From positions 5,301-69,300 of the forward strand of contig JAURQC010000046.1 of assembly GCA_030836325.1 (NCBI GenBank): a stretch of DNA of 64,000 nt. The letters run 5' to 3'. Numbering within the stretch: the stretch's first letter is position 1; each line of letters begins with the position of its first letter. Below, in pieces: positions 8,564 through 16,623 of the stretch. Both the position numbers and the translations under genes were made by a program. The DNA comes from Candidatus Nanopelagicales bacterium. GTDB taxonomy: Bacteria > Actinomycetota > Actinomycetes > S36-B12. The notes under the pieces are model-generated. The model saw nothing but the letters and a program-made list of their open reading frames with translations, searched no databases and was not told the origin of the DNA.

Positions 8564-10213
8564 ATGAACGAGGTCGTCGTCGATCCGGTCGAATGTCAGG
8601 CGTGGGGGTTGCTCATCGCCGAAGCCGAGCGCCTCCAGCACTCGTCTATTCGACAACTGCTGAACCATCCACGCGACTACTTAAAGGTCGAGGCTGGCGG
8701 CGTGCTATTCGACTTCAGTCGTCAACGGATGGATCGAGGTGTCCTCGATGCTTTGCTAACCCTCGCTGAGGAGACGGGCGTGGCTCGAGCCCGGGATGCG
8801 ATGTTCGACGGCAAGGAAATCAACCTCACTGAGGACCGCTCGGTCTTGCACGTCGCCCTTCGAGCTCCGCGCGATGCCAAGTACCAGGCGGCCGATTTGG
8901 ACGTAATGGCCGACATTCACTCCGTGCTCGAGCGTATGGAGATCTTCGCGAATTCAGTCCGTTCGGGACAGTGGCGCGGCAACACTGGTCAATCGATAAC
9001 AACCGTCGTCAACATCGGGATCGGTGGTTCAGACCTCGGACCCGCGATGGCTTATCAGGCGTTGCGCGCTTATCGGAATCCGGACATCACATGTCATTTT
9101 GTCTCGAATGTGGATCCGGCAGATCTCACTGATGTGCTCACTCAGTTGGATCCGGAGCGCACACTTTTCATCATTGCATCCAAGACCTTTACCACTCAGG
9201 AGACGATGGCCAATGCCGCCCGAGCTCGTGAATGGATCGCCAACGCCCTCGGTGACGACGCCATTGCTTCTCATTTCGTTGCGGTGAGCACCGCGGAGGA
9301 TCACGTGCGGTCCTTCGGTATCGATACCGAGAACATGTTTGGCTTTTGGAATTGGGTTGGTGGTCGGTATTCGATGACCTCAGCGATCGGCTTGTCGACA
9401 ATGATCGCGATAGGGCCAGCCAATTATCGCCGACTCTTGTCCGGATTCCACGCGATGGACAATCACTTCCAAGACACTCCGGCAGATCGCAACGTTCCAA
9501 TGCTGATGGGGCTGTTGGCCGTGTGGAATCGCAACTTCTTAAAGATCCCCACGACCGCCGTTTTGCCATATTCCCAAGATCTGTCTCGTTTTCCTTCGTA
9601 CCTGCAGCAACTAACCATGGAAAGCAACGGCAAGTCGGTTCGACGCGACGGCTCACCTGTCAACTACGAAACCGGGGGAATTCTCTGGGGTGAGCCGGGC
9701 ACGAATGGTCAACACTCGTTCTACCAACTGCTGCATCAAGGAACCGACGACGTCGCCCAGGACATCATCGTTGTTGCGCGACCCAGTACCTCGAACGCCA
9801 CGGCGGACCGGGCGATCCTTCGGCAGCACGACATGCTCGTAGCAAACGCGCTTGCCCAGGCGTCGGTTCTGTCGGTTGGACTCACCGCCGATGAAGTTCG
9901 AGCGGCCGGGACGGAGGAATTCTTGGTTGCTCACAAGGTCATGCCTGGAAACAGGCCGGTGAGCCTCGTGATGGTCCCCGAACTGACGCCCTACGAACTC
10001 GGTGTTCTGATTTCCGCATACGAGCACAGTGTGTTCGTGCAAGGAGCCGTGTGGCAGATCAACCCGTTCGATCAATGGGGAGTGGAGCTGGGCAAGAAGG
10101 TAGCTGGCGGAATCCTGCGTGATATCGACGCTCGTATCGCAGAAGATGCCCAACTGGATGAGGCGACCCGAGCGAGCCTGACCGACTACCTGGGGTACCG
10201 AGACAGTCAGTGA
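8564..10213 (+). CDS. pgi: glucose-6-phosphate isomerase
   Basis: A cytosolic 549-residue phosphoglucose isomerase interconverting glucose 6-phosphate and fructose 6-phosphate. Family signatures are present: the VVNIGIGGSDLGP phosphate-binding region, the SKTFTTQET segment, WVGGRYSMTSAIGL, and the late IWQINPFDQWGVELGK signature. I chose the ATG at 8564, which has a purine-rich site (GCAGGA) just upstream, over a GTG 18 bases earlier. The TGA stop overlaps the start of a small uncharacterised gene (TGATG), so the two are probably coupled. Confidence 0.95.
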   Translation: MNEVVVDPVECQAWGLLIAEAERLQHSSIRQLLNHPRDYLKVEAGGVLFDFSRQRMDRGVLDALLTLAEETGVARARDAMFDGKEINLTEDRSVLHVALRAPRDAKYQAADLDVMADIHSVLERMEIFANSVRSGQWRGNTGQSITTVVNIGIGGSDLGPAMAYQALRAYRNPDITCHFVSNVDPADLTDVLTQLDPERTLFIIASKTFTTQETMANAARAREWIANALGDDAIASHFVAVSTAEDHVRSFGIDTENMFGFWNWVGGRYSMTSAIGLSTMIAIGPANYRRLLSGFHAMDNHFQDTPADRNVPMLMGLLAVWNRNFLKIPTTAVLPYSQDLSRFPSYLQQLTMESNGKSVRRDGSPVNYETGGILWGEPGTNGQHSFYQLLHQGTDDVAQDIIVVARPSTSNATADRAILRQHDMLVANALAQASVLSVGLTADEVRAAGTEEFLVAHKVMPGNRPVSLVMVPELTPYELGVLISAYEHSVFVQGAVWQINPFDQWGVELGKKVAGGILRDIDARIAEDAQLDEATRASLTDYLGYRDSQ

Positions 10214-10518
10214 TGAATGCAGCTTTCGATGACGTGAAATTGGCGCGGCTTCTCGAGGTTGCCGAGGCCGACCTAGCTGCCGCAGCGGATGGACAGCCAC
10301 TGTGCAAAGTATCGATGACGGGGACAACGGGGCAGGCGATGAAGTACTTCGAGGGACGTTGGGCTGCATTGCGCGAAATCTCTCGCGGCGCCGACCCCAT
10401 CGAGGCTTTTCGCCGCTGGCGCGGTGACCACGAGCACTACGTCAAGTCGGGAGCCGGTCCGGCGTGGGTGCACTACACCGCCGGTGGCACGGATGCCTTG
10501 TTCGAATTGATCGATTAG
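10213..10518 (+). CDS. uncharacterised 101-residue protein coupled to pgi
   Basis: I do not recognise this family firmly. The protein is small, acidic-to-neutral and soluble, with an N-terminal helix rich in Ala, a middle segment containing KYFEGRWAALREI, and a C-terminal WVHYTAGGTDALFEL. No metal motif, signal peptide or membrane span is visible. Its ATG overlaps the pgi stop by one base, so it is almost certainly translated with pgi. It ends ten bases from the convergent PAC2 gene. Base composition and codon use look like those of its neighbours, supporting a real gene. Confidence 0.65.
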   Translation: MNAAFDDVKLARLLEVAEADLAAAADGQPLCKVSMTGTTGQAMKYFEGRWAALREISRGADPIEAFRRWRGDHEHYVKSGAGPAWVHYTAGGTDALFELID

Positions 10519-10528
10519 TCGCTGGTCG

Positions 10529-11374
10529 TTAGTCATTATCGCGTCGGCGCAGATACCGTTCGAACTCACGCGCTATGGCCTCACCCGATGCTTCCGGCAA
10601 GTCAGTAGTGTCGCGTGCCTGCTCTAGTTGTCGTACGTAGTCGGCGACTTCTTCATCGTCTTCGGCGAGTTCATCGACGCCAATCTCCCAAGCGCGAGCC
10701 TCCTCAACGAGATCCCCAAGAGGCACAGGAACGTCCAGGATGTCCTCGATCTTCCGTACAAGCGCCAGGGTCCCCTTCGGGCATGGCGGCTGACCCACGT
10801 AGTGGGGAATAGCGGCCCATAGTGAAATGGAAGGCACACCGAACCGTTGGCAGGCCTCGTGTAGGACGCCCACGATGCCCGTGGGACCTTCGTAGGAACT
10901 CGGTTCGAGGCCGTAGGTTTCCTCCAGCGACGCGTCTGATGTGGCGCCGGTGACGGGTACCGGACGCGTATGTGGGCTATCGGACAGCAGCGCACCAAGC
11001 GTGATCACCATGGTGATGTCCAACTCCGCCACTAGGCCAAGAATCTCCCGGGTGAACTGCTGCCAGCGCATATTCGGCTCGATGCCTTGGACCAAGACAA
11101 CATCTCGCGGGAACAACGGAACTCTGGCAAGAAAGATCCGGGTAGCCGGCCAGTCCAATTGACGAACGCCCGTTTCATCCACGCCGATGTGGGGGCGGTT
11201 GACCTGGTAGTCGTAGTAATCCTCCGAATCGAGTTCGGTCACCAAATCTGCGCCCCAAACTTCGCGTAAATGAGAAACGGTGGAACTCGCGGCTTCACCC
11301 GCGTCATTCCAGCCCTCGAAGGCGGCAATCATCACTGGGTCACTTAGGGCCGGTAACCCGTCGAATTCGATCAC
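10529..11374 (-). CDS. PAC2 family protein
   Basis: A 281-residue protein of the PAC2 family, related in fold to eukaryotic proteasome assembly chaperone 2. Typical are the N-terminal PVMIAAFEGWNDAGEAAS segment, the VVLVQGIEPNMRW strand and an acidic C-terminal helix region. In actinobacteria the exact role is unknown; a link to proteasome assembly has been suggested only by name and fold. It lies 3 kb from the Pup-proteasome locus but on the other strand. Its GTG start overlaps the alpha/beta hydrolase stop by four bases (GTGA), so both belong to one transcript. Confidence 0.85.
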   Translation of the reverse strand: MIEFDGLPALSDPVMIAAFEGWNDAGEAASSTVSHLREVWGADLVTELDSEDYYDYQVNRPHIGVDETGVRQLDWPATRIFLARVPLFPRDVVLVQGIEPNMRWQQFTREILGLVAELDITMVITLGALLSDSPHTRPVPVTGATSDASLEETYGLEPSSYEGPTGIVGVLHEACQRFGVPSISLWAAIPHYVGQPPCPKGTLALVRKIEDILDVPVPLGDLVEEARAWEIGVDELAEDDEEVADYVRQLEQARDTTDLPEASGEAIAREFERYLRRRDND

Positions 11375-12297
11375 CGGGCCTCCTGCGGATCACTTGTACG
11401 TTCAACAACAGTCTCCACCAAGCCGGCGACGAGAGCAGGCCACTGCAGTGGAACGTCGTGGAGGGCGCCGAACCACTTCTGGAGGAAGAAGGCCGGTCCC
11501 AGCGAATCCATCGAGGTTTGTCGAGCCATCGCCCAGGCCGCGGACATGGTGGCATCCGGATCCTCATCGGAACCGGGGCTCACCGCAGCTGAGCGCTCCT
11601 CGCACACGACCACCCATACCGGGCAGGACATGTCTGCAATGTCTGTAGCCGGGTCGTAATCGAATAGGCCGTCGAGGACCGCCATATGGCGGTCCATGCC
11701 CAACCGTGTGAACACATGACCGGTGTCGTCGACCCGGAAAGTCGGCTCCAGGGCCGATCGGACTTCATCGGACCAATAGGGAGACAGGTCTCCTTGCTCG
11801 ATCGCCCGCCACAGCGTGGGTTCCAGCATTCCCAGGGGAGGTGGACGCAACGCTTCGCGGACATCGTTGTGCGCACCTGCGGGACCCACTAGGTGGCGCG
11901 GACCGAAAATGCCACCGTCGATCAAAGCTGCGGCTCTGATCCGAGACCGATGCCGAGCGGCCGCGTGGAGAGCCACTGACGCACCCCAGGAGTGACCGAC
12001 CACGACTGCCTGGTCGATGCCGGCAGCATCGAGGATTTCCACGACATCCTGCGCGAGTCGGTTCATAGAGAAGTCGCCGTCGGCTGAGATCTCGGGGCCG
12101 GACGCGTCACCATGGCCGCGTTGGTCGACCACGATCACGTTGGCCAGGTTCAAACGGCTGAGGACCGGATCCCAGTAGTGCCGCTGCTGGGTAAGTCCGT
12201 GCAACAAGACCACGGGTAGCTGGCGTGGGTCTTCAAAATCGCGTCCGCGGTATTCCTCGTACGCGACGGTTGCGCCGTCGGAAACCGTGATCTGCAC
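11371..12297 (-). CDS. alpha/beta-fold hydrolase
   Basis: A 308-residue alpha/beta hydrolase. The nucleophile elbow is GHSWG (Ser near residue 103), the oxyanion strand is VVLLHGLTQQ, and the likely catalytic His is in GALHDVPLQ near the C-terminus. An Asp between them completes the triad but cannot be fixed by eye. The substrate is unknown; such proteins cleave esters, epoxides or C-C bonds. No signal peptide is seen. TAGCGT lies six bases before the GTG start, indicating a leaderless two-gene transcript with the PAC2 gene. Confidence 0.87.
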   Translation of the reverse strand: MQITVSDGATVAYEEYRGRDFEDPRQLPVVLLHGLTQQRHYWDPVLSRLNLANVIVVDQRGHGDASGPEISADGDFSMNRLAQDVVEILDAAGIDQAVVVGHSWGASVALHAAARHRSRIRAAALIDGGIFGPRHLVGPAGAHNDVREALRPPPLGMLEPTLWRAIEQGDLSPYWSDEVRSALEPTFRVDDTGHVFTRLGMDRHMAVLDGLFDYDPATDIADMSCPVWVVVCEERSAAVSPGSDEDPDATMSAAWAMARQTSMDSLGPAFFLQKWFGALHDVPLQWPALVAGLVETVVERTSDPQEAR

Positions 12298-12303
12298 GCC
12301 TCC

Positions 12304-12309
12304 ACGCTA
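12304..12309 (-). promoter_or_regulatory. -10 element of the alpha/beta hydrolase-PAC2 transcript
   Basis: TAGCGT on the minus strand, six bases (GGAGGC) before the GTG at 12297. A leaderless start is predicted; the GGAGG-like spacer is too close to act as a ribosome site. Confidence 0.6.
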
Positions 12310-12336
12310 GCGGCTCGGGGGATTGTGGCTTCTGGG

Positions 12337-12342
12337 TAGGCT
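12337..12342 (+). promoter_or_regulatory. -10 element of the HAD phosphatase gene
   Basis: TAGGCT nine bases before the GTG at 12352. The spacing would leave about three untranslated bases. Confidence 0.45.
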
Positions 12343-12351
12343 CCGGACATT

Positions 12352-13047
12352 GTGCAGGCGTCGAGACTGGGCGGATCCCAACCTGCTGCCGTCCTGTTCG
12401 ACATGGACGGAACGCTGGTCGACAGCGAGCACCTATGGCTCGAATCCGAGATTGATGTCATGCGTTCGCTGGGCGCCGACTGGAGCGAGCGCGACCAAGC
12501 GCACTGCCTTGGCGGACCCCTCGAGCGAGTGGCCGCGTACATGGCCGAACGCAGTCGTACGGACACCTCACCCGAGGACGTTGGTCGCCTGCTGCTCGGC
12601 TCCATTGAATGCAAAATGCGCACAGAGCCCCTGCATTGGCGGCCAGGGGCGCTCGATCTCCTCCGGGAATGCCGCAGCCTTGGTATCCCCACCGCCCTCG
12701 TTACTGCTTCGTGGGAGGTTCTCGTTCTGGCCCTGGCTGCACGGATGCGGATAGACGTCGGGTCCGAGCCATTCGATGTGATCGTTGCTGGGGACCACAT
12801 CACCAACAGCAAGCCGCACCCAGAACCCTACGAGTCGGCAGCCCGACAACTGGGCGTCTCACCGGATCGTTGTATGGCCATTGAGGACTCGCCCACGGGC
12901 GTCGGGTCCGCAGTAGCAGCCGGGTGTGTGGTTGTGGCCGTTCCCCACATCGCTCCGATCGACCCGCAAGCAGGCGCTGCGCTCATTGCAGCAACGTTGG
13001 AAGGTCGCGGCCTACTGGAGTTGTGGGAGCGTGCGTTAGGCCGGTAG
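12352..13047 (+). CDS. HAD-superfamily hydrolase, beta-phosphoglucomutase-like
   Basis: A 231-residue HAD hydrolase of subfamily IA. The nucleophile motif is LFDMDGTLVDS near residue 14-24, motif II is TALVTAS, and motifs III/IV are KPHPEPY and AIEDSPTGVGSA. A helical cap lies between residues 25 and 90. It probably removes or moves a phosphate on a small sugar phosphate or nucleotide; the natural substrate cannot be deduced. The GTG start is three bases beyond the expected leaderless position. The 3' end overlaps the convergent RecB-like nuclease gene by 12 bases. Confidence 0.87.
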   Translation: MQASRLGGSQPAAVLFDMDGTLVDSEHLWLESEIDVMRSLGADWSERDQAHCLGGPLERVAAYMAERSRTDTSPEDVGRLLLGSIECKMRTEPLHWRPGALDLLRECRSLGIPTALVTASWEVLVLALAARMRIDVGSEPFDVIVAGDHITNSKPHPEPYESAARQLGVSPDRCMAIEDSPTGVGSAVAAGCVVVAVPHIAPIDPQAGAALIAATLEGRGLLELWERALGR

Positions 13048-13854
13048 CGCCGGCATAGGTGGTGGGGTTCCACCGAACGTCGGACATACCGTCTGGAAGG
13101 AACACCAGTCGCACAGAGCCGAGGGAGATGGAGAGAAACCGTTCTCGGCAGCATGTGAGATCGCTGAGCTAATGGCGAGGATCTTGCGTTCAGTGGCGAG
13201 AAGCTCCTCGGCATCGGGGTCGTAGCCAATACGCTCACCATCACCGAGGTACAACAGCTCCAATCGCGTGGGAACTTCGCCAGTAATCCGCCACCACATC
13301 AGCGCGTAAAAACGCATCTGGAACAGCGCCTTGGATTCGAAACCTCGGCCGGGGCTTCGTCCCGTCTTGTAATCCACCAAGCGAACGAGACCTGCCGGGG
13401 ACTTGTCGACCCGGTCTATGTAACCGCGAAGTTTGAGCCCAGATTCCAATTCAGTCGCAACAGCCATTTCCAACGCATGCGGCTCAAGGCGACGGGGGTC
13501 CTCCAGTGCGAAGTAGGCATCGATGAGACGCCGGGCGGGGGCGACGACGGCGGCAGCCACCTCCGACGATGACGGATCACCATCCGCCAGGCCCTCGGCG
13601 AGGACAGCTGCGTCCGCCGGTGCCTCGATGACCAGTTGCTCCCACCGTCGGGCGATGAAAGCTTCCGCCGTGTCGGCGGTGCGATCCGCGGCTGGGGCTG
13701 AGTACAGATCCTCAAGAACACCGTGAACCAGAGTCCCTCGGACAGCGGCCGCTGATGGCTCCTCGGGAAGTTTGTCGATCACGCGCAATCGGTAGAGCAA
13801 TGGACACGTCATGAAGTCGTTCGCGCGAGAGGGCGAAAGCGACACAGGGAACAC
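13036..13854 (-). CDS. RecB-like PD-(D/E)XK nuclease with Fe-S-type cysteines
   Basis: A 272-residue stand-alone RecB-family exonuclease domain. Seen are SPSRANDFMTCPLLYRL near the N-terminus, the His motif RGTLVHGVLEDLY, the catalytic VDYKTG core, and C-terminal cysteines in CDWCSFQTVCP. Together with the early Cys these resemble the four-cysteine iron-sulfur clasp of AddB/RecB/Cas4 nucleases. It probably degrades single-stranded or processed DNA ends in repair. I chose the GTG at 13854: a TAGAGT hexamer lies seven bases upstream, and a start further out would fall on the promoter. The gene stands next to trmI as in other actinobacteria. Confidence 0.85.
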   Translation of the reverse strand: MFPVSLSPSRANDFMTCPLLYRLRVIDKLPEEPSAAAVRGTLVHGVLEDLYSAPAADRTADTAEAFIARRWEQLVIEAPADAAVLAEGLADGDPSSSEVAAAVVAPARRLIDAYFALEDPRRLEPHALEMAVATELESGLKLRGYIDRVDKSPAGLVRLVDYKTGRSPGRGFESKALFQMRFYALMWWRITGEVPTRLELLYLGDGERIGYDPDAEELLATERKILAISSAISHAAENGFSPSPSALCDWCSFQTVCPTFGGTPPPMPALPA

Positions 13855-13861
13855 GAAGGGC

Positions 13862-13884
13862 ACTCTATGTCGCCTGCACGACAA
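13862..13884 (-). promoter_or_regulatory. RecA-NDp-like (PafBC-type) DNA-damage promoter
   Basis: On the minus strand, TTGTCG (13884-13879) is followed by exactly 11 bases and TAGAGT (13867-13862). The published mycobacterial RecA-NDp consensus is TTGTCRGTG-N8-TAnnnT, so the TTGTCR box and its distance to the -10 match. The GTG part does not match (TGC here). It precedes a DNA repair nuclease, and pafB/pafC are in this window. Confidence 0.6.
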
Positions 13885-13909
13885 GCGCGGTGCTCCAGGT
13901 CGTCATCGC

Positions 13910-13915
13910 TAGGGT
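13910..13915 (+). promoter_or_regulatory. -10 element of trmI
   Basis: TAGGGT with six bases (CATCTG) to the GTG at 13922. A leaderless start is predicted. Confidence 0.6.
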
Positions 13916-13921
13916 CATCTG

Positions 13922-14881
13922 GTGGCGCGCAAGAGACCCCCTCATCCACCCGCACCCCAGGATCCCGTTGACGTCGGTCCTCGACCGATCGGACCGATCG
14001 GGGCAGGTGAACTTGTCCAACTCACCGACACACGAGGTGTCAAGACCACTATCACCACCGTTCCCGGCGCGATCTTGCATACGCACCGAGGCCAGATTCC
14101 CCACGACGCACTGATCGGTGTGCCGGAAGGGTCCATCACCGCGTCCACTCGGGGCATCGACTATCTCGTCCAACGCCCGCAACTCGACGACTACGTACTG
14201 GGAATGCCCCGTGAAGCCGCCGTCATCTATCCCAAGGACGCTGCGCGGATCGTCGCGCTCGGAGACGTGGGTTCGGGTGCGCGAGTGCTCGAGGCGGGTG
14301 TCGGATCTGGTGCATTGACCTGTTATTTACTCAAAGCCGCGGGACCGACGGGTTCGGTCACGAGTATCGAACGGCGCTCGGACTTCGCGGAGGTTGCGCG
14401 CGAGAACGTTTGCCGCTGGTTCGAAGGCTTTCCCCGTTCGTGGAGGCTTCTAGAGGACGACCTCGTCGACATCACCGATGAATCCGTAGGGCCGTCGACC
14501 ATCGATACCGTCATCTTGGACATGCTGGCACCGTGGGAGTGTCTTGATGTAGCCGATCGAGTCCTACGCCCAGGAGGGAGCCTCGTGGGTTACGTAGCAA
14601 CCACCACCCAACTCTCGCGCCTCGTCGAGACTATGCGCCTGTCTGGGCGATGGACCGAACCCCGCGCAGAGGAAAGCATCCTGCGAACCTGGCATCTCGA
14701 TGGCTTGGCAGTTCGTCCTGATCACCGAATGGCCGGCCACACTGGCTTCCTTGTCTCTGCTCGTCACATGGCACCGGGGCAGCAGGCGCCGGCCCGCCGA
14801 CGGCGTCCAGCCCCTGGGGCGTACGGCGAGGATTACCAGGGTCCTGGCTCGGAGCAGGTGAACGAGCCAGAACCGGGTTAG
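13922..14881 (+). CDS. trmI: tRNA (adenine-N1)-methyltransferase TrmI
   Basis: A 319-residue AdoMet-dependent enzyme that methylates N1 of adenine 58 in the T-loop of tRNA. The N-terminal beta domain leads to the Rossmann fold with motif I VLEAGVGSGALT near residue 121 and the following ERRSDFAEVARENV. The active-site region is VILDMLAPWE. The last 50 residues are a Pro/Arg/Gly-rich tail typical of actinobacterial members. The gene precedes arc, dop and pup, an order kept in mycobacteria and streptomycetes. Confidence 0.92.
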   Translation: MARKRPPHPPAPQDPVDVGPRPIGPIGAGELVQLTDTRGVKTTITTVPGAILHTHRGQIPHDALIGVPEGSITASTRGIDYLVQRPQLDDYVLGMPREAAVIYPKDAARIVALGDVGSGARVLEAGVGSGALTCYLLKAAGPTGSVTSIERRSDFAEVARENVCRWFEGFPRSWRLLEDDLVDITDESVGPSTIDTVILDMLAPWECLDVADRVLRPGGSLVGYVATTTQLSRLVETMRLSGRWTEPRAEESILRTWHLDGLAVRPDHRMAGHTGFLVSARHMAPGQQAPARRRRPAPGAYGEDYQGPGSEQVNEPEPG

Positions 14882-14884
14882 GGT
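14879..14884 (+). promoter_or_regulatory. -10 candidate of arc
   Basis: TAGGGT overlaps the trmI stop codon and would start a message with a leader of about 40 bases before the arc ATG. The leader holds a GAGAGG ribosome site. Confidence 0.4.
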
Positions 14885-14929
14885 CATCTAACGTCCCCCG
14901 AGGGAGCCCGCCAGCAACGAGAGGATGCG

Positions 14930-16585
14930 ATGAGCACTCCGAACCCCGAAAGCCGGCTGCTCGCTGTCGAAACGGCCTTGAGCGAGGTCCGAGGCGAATT
15001 GGCGGCTCAGAAGGACCACAACCAGCGCCTGATTTCGACACTTCGCGACGCTCGCGAGCAGATCGTCGCGCTGAAAGCTGAAGTCGATCGACTAGGCGAA
15101 CCGCCGAGTGGTTACGCAACGTTCATCGAGGCGCATGAGGACGGGTCGGTCGACATCGTTTCCTCGGGCCGGAAGATGCGGGTGGCGGTCAGTCCGGGTG
15201 TCGGCGCCGACACGCTCGTGCCTGGTCAAGAAGTCGTGCTCAACGAGTCTATGAACATCGTGGGTCAGCGTGAGTACGAAGTTGTCGGCGAGATAGTCAC
15301 CTTCAAGGAGATGCTGGGGCCCGATCGCTGTGTGATTGTCGCGAACGCCGACGAAGAACGCGTGGTCCGCGTAGCCGACTCCCTCAAAGGAATCACCCTG
15401 CGCGCCGGTGAAGCCCTGCTGTGCGACGTCCGATCCGGCTACGTCATCGAGCAGGTTCCACGGGCCGAGGTCGAGGAACTAGTCCTCGAGGAAGTTCCCG
15501 ACATCGGATATGAGCAAATCGGCGGCTTGATAAATCAGATTGAGTCAATCCGAGACGCCGTGGAGCTTCCCTACGTTCACGCTGCCTTGTTCGCCGAACA
15601 TGATCTGCGCGCACCCAAGGGAATCCTGCTCTACGGACCCCCAGGGTGTGGCAAGACGCTCATCGCCAAAGCGGTCGCGAACTCTTTGGCCAAGAAGGTT
15701 GCGGAGAAGACAGGGGTACGAGAGGCCAAGAGTTTCTTCTTGAACATCAAGGGACCGGAACTTCTCAACAAGTACGTCGGCGAAACCGAACGTCACATCC
15801 GGCTGGTCTTCCAGCGTGCGCGGGAAAAGGCGTCAGAGGGAATGCCGGTAATCGTCTTCTTCGACGAGATGGATTCTCTTTTCCGCACTCGAGGTAGCGG
15901 TGTCAGTAGCGATGTCGAGAACACGATCGTGCCCCAACTGCTCAGCGAGATAGATGGTGTGGAGAGCCTGGAGAACGTGATCGTGATTGGTGCCTCGAAC
16001 CGCGAGGACATGATCGATCCGGCGATCCTTCGACCCGGTCGCCTAGACGTAAAGATCAAGATCGAGCGGCCCGATGCCGAAGCTGCACGCGACATCATGA
16101 GCAAGTATCTGGTGCCTGGCTTGCCCATTCACCCAGACGACATCGCTGAGAATGCTGGAAGTCATGAAGCGGCTTGTGCATCGATGATCGATCGGGCCAT
16201 CGAGCGCATGTACGCCGAGTCCGACGAGAACAGGTTCCTGGAGGTCACCTACGAGGGTGGTGACAAGGAGGTCTTGTACTTCAAGGACTTCAATTCCGGC
16301 GCGATGTTGGAAAACATCGTCGCCCGCGCCAAGAAGTCGGCGATCAAGGAATTCTTGGAAACCGGACAAAAGGGTATACGTGTCCAGCATCTCCTCGATG
16401 CGTGCGTGGACGAATTCCGCGAAAACGAGGATCTGCCCAACACCACCAACCCCGACGATTGGGCTCGAATCTCCGGCAAGAAGGGTGAGCGGATCGTGTT
16501 CATCCGAACATTGATTCAGGGCAAGCAAGGCGGCAGCCCCGGTCGCTCGATCGACAACGTGGCCAACACCGGTCAGTACCTCTAA
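14930..16585 (+). CDS. arc: proteasome-associated AAA ATPase ARC/Mpa
   Basis: This 551-residue hexameric ATPase recognises pupylated proteins, unfolds them and feeds them into the PrcA/PrcB core. Domains in order: N-terminal coiled coil (residues 1-50) that binds Pup, tandem OB domains (about 60-190), and the AAA domain with Walker A GPPGCGKT (near 236-243), Walker B VFFDEMDS (near 308-315) and SRH region [18 protein letters not shown]. The protein ends in GQYL, the C-terminal motif that docks into the proteasome alpha ring. It has its own leader with a GAGAGG ribosome site. The next gene is dop. Confidence 0.96.
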   Translation: MSTPNPESRLLAVETALSEVRGELAAQKDHNQRLISTLRDAREQIVALKAEVDRLGEPPSGYATFIEAHEDGSVDIVSSGRKMRVAVSPGVGADTLVPGQEVVLNESMNIVGQREYEVVGEIVTFKEMLGPDRCVIVANADEERVVRVADSLKGITLRAGEALLCDVRSGYVIEQVPRAEVEELVLEEVPDIGYEQIGGLINQIESIRDAVELPYVHAALFAEHDLRAPKGILLYGPPGCGKTLIAKAVANSLAKKVAEKTGVREAKSFFLNIKGPELLNKYVGETERHIRLVFQRAREKASEGMPVIVFFDEMDSLFRTRGSGVSSDVENTIVPQLLSEIDGVESLENVIVIGASNREDMIDPAILRPGRLDVKIKIERPDAEAARDIMSKYLVPGLPIHPDDIAENAGSHEAACASMIDRAIERMYAESDENRFLEVTYEGGDKEVLYFKDFNSGAMLENIVARAKKSAIKEFLETGQKGIRVQHLLDACVDEFRENEDLPNTTNPDDWARISGKKGERIVFIRTLIQGKQGGSPGRSIDNVANTGQYL

Positions 16586-16588
16586 GTG

Positions 16589-16594
16589 TTGACA
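16589..16594 (+). promoter_or_regulatory. -35-like element upstream of dop
   Basis: A perfect TTGACA four bases after the arc stop codon. No TAnnnT hexamer lies at the right distance; the best partner is GAGTTT just before the dop ATG, with a 20-base spacer. A dop promoter is possible but uncertain. Confidence 0.3.
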
Positions 16595-16623
16595 CATCGA
16601 GTCCACGCAATGTCGAGTTTCGT

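Noticed and set aside
13855..13884. TTG start for the RecB-like nuclease at 13884
   Set aside because: The added residues are not family-like, and the stretch forms a promoter (TTGTCG-N11-TAGAGT) leading to GTG 13854.
16589..16623. Firm promoter for dop from the perfect TTGACA
   Set aside because: No acceptable -10 lies 16-18 bases downstream; kept only as a low-confidence -35-like element.
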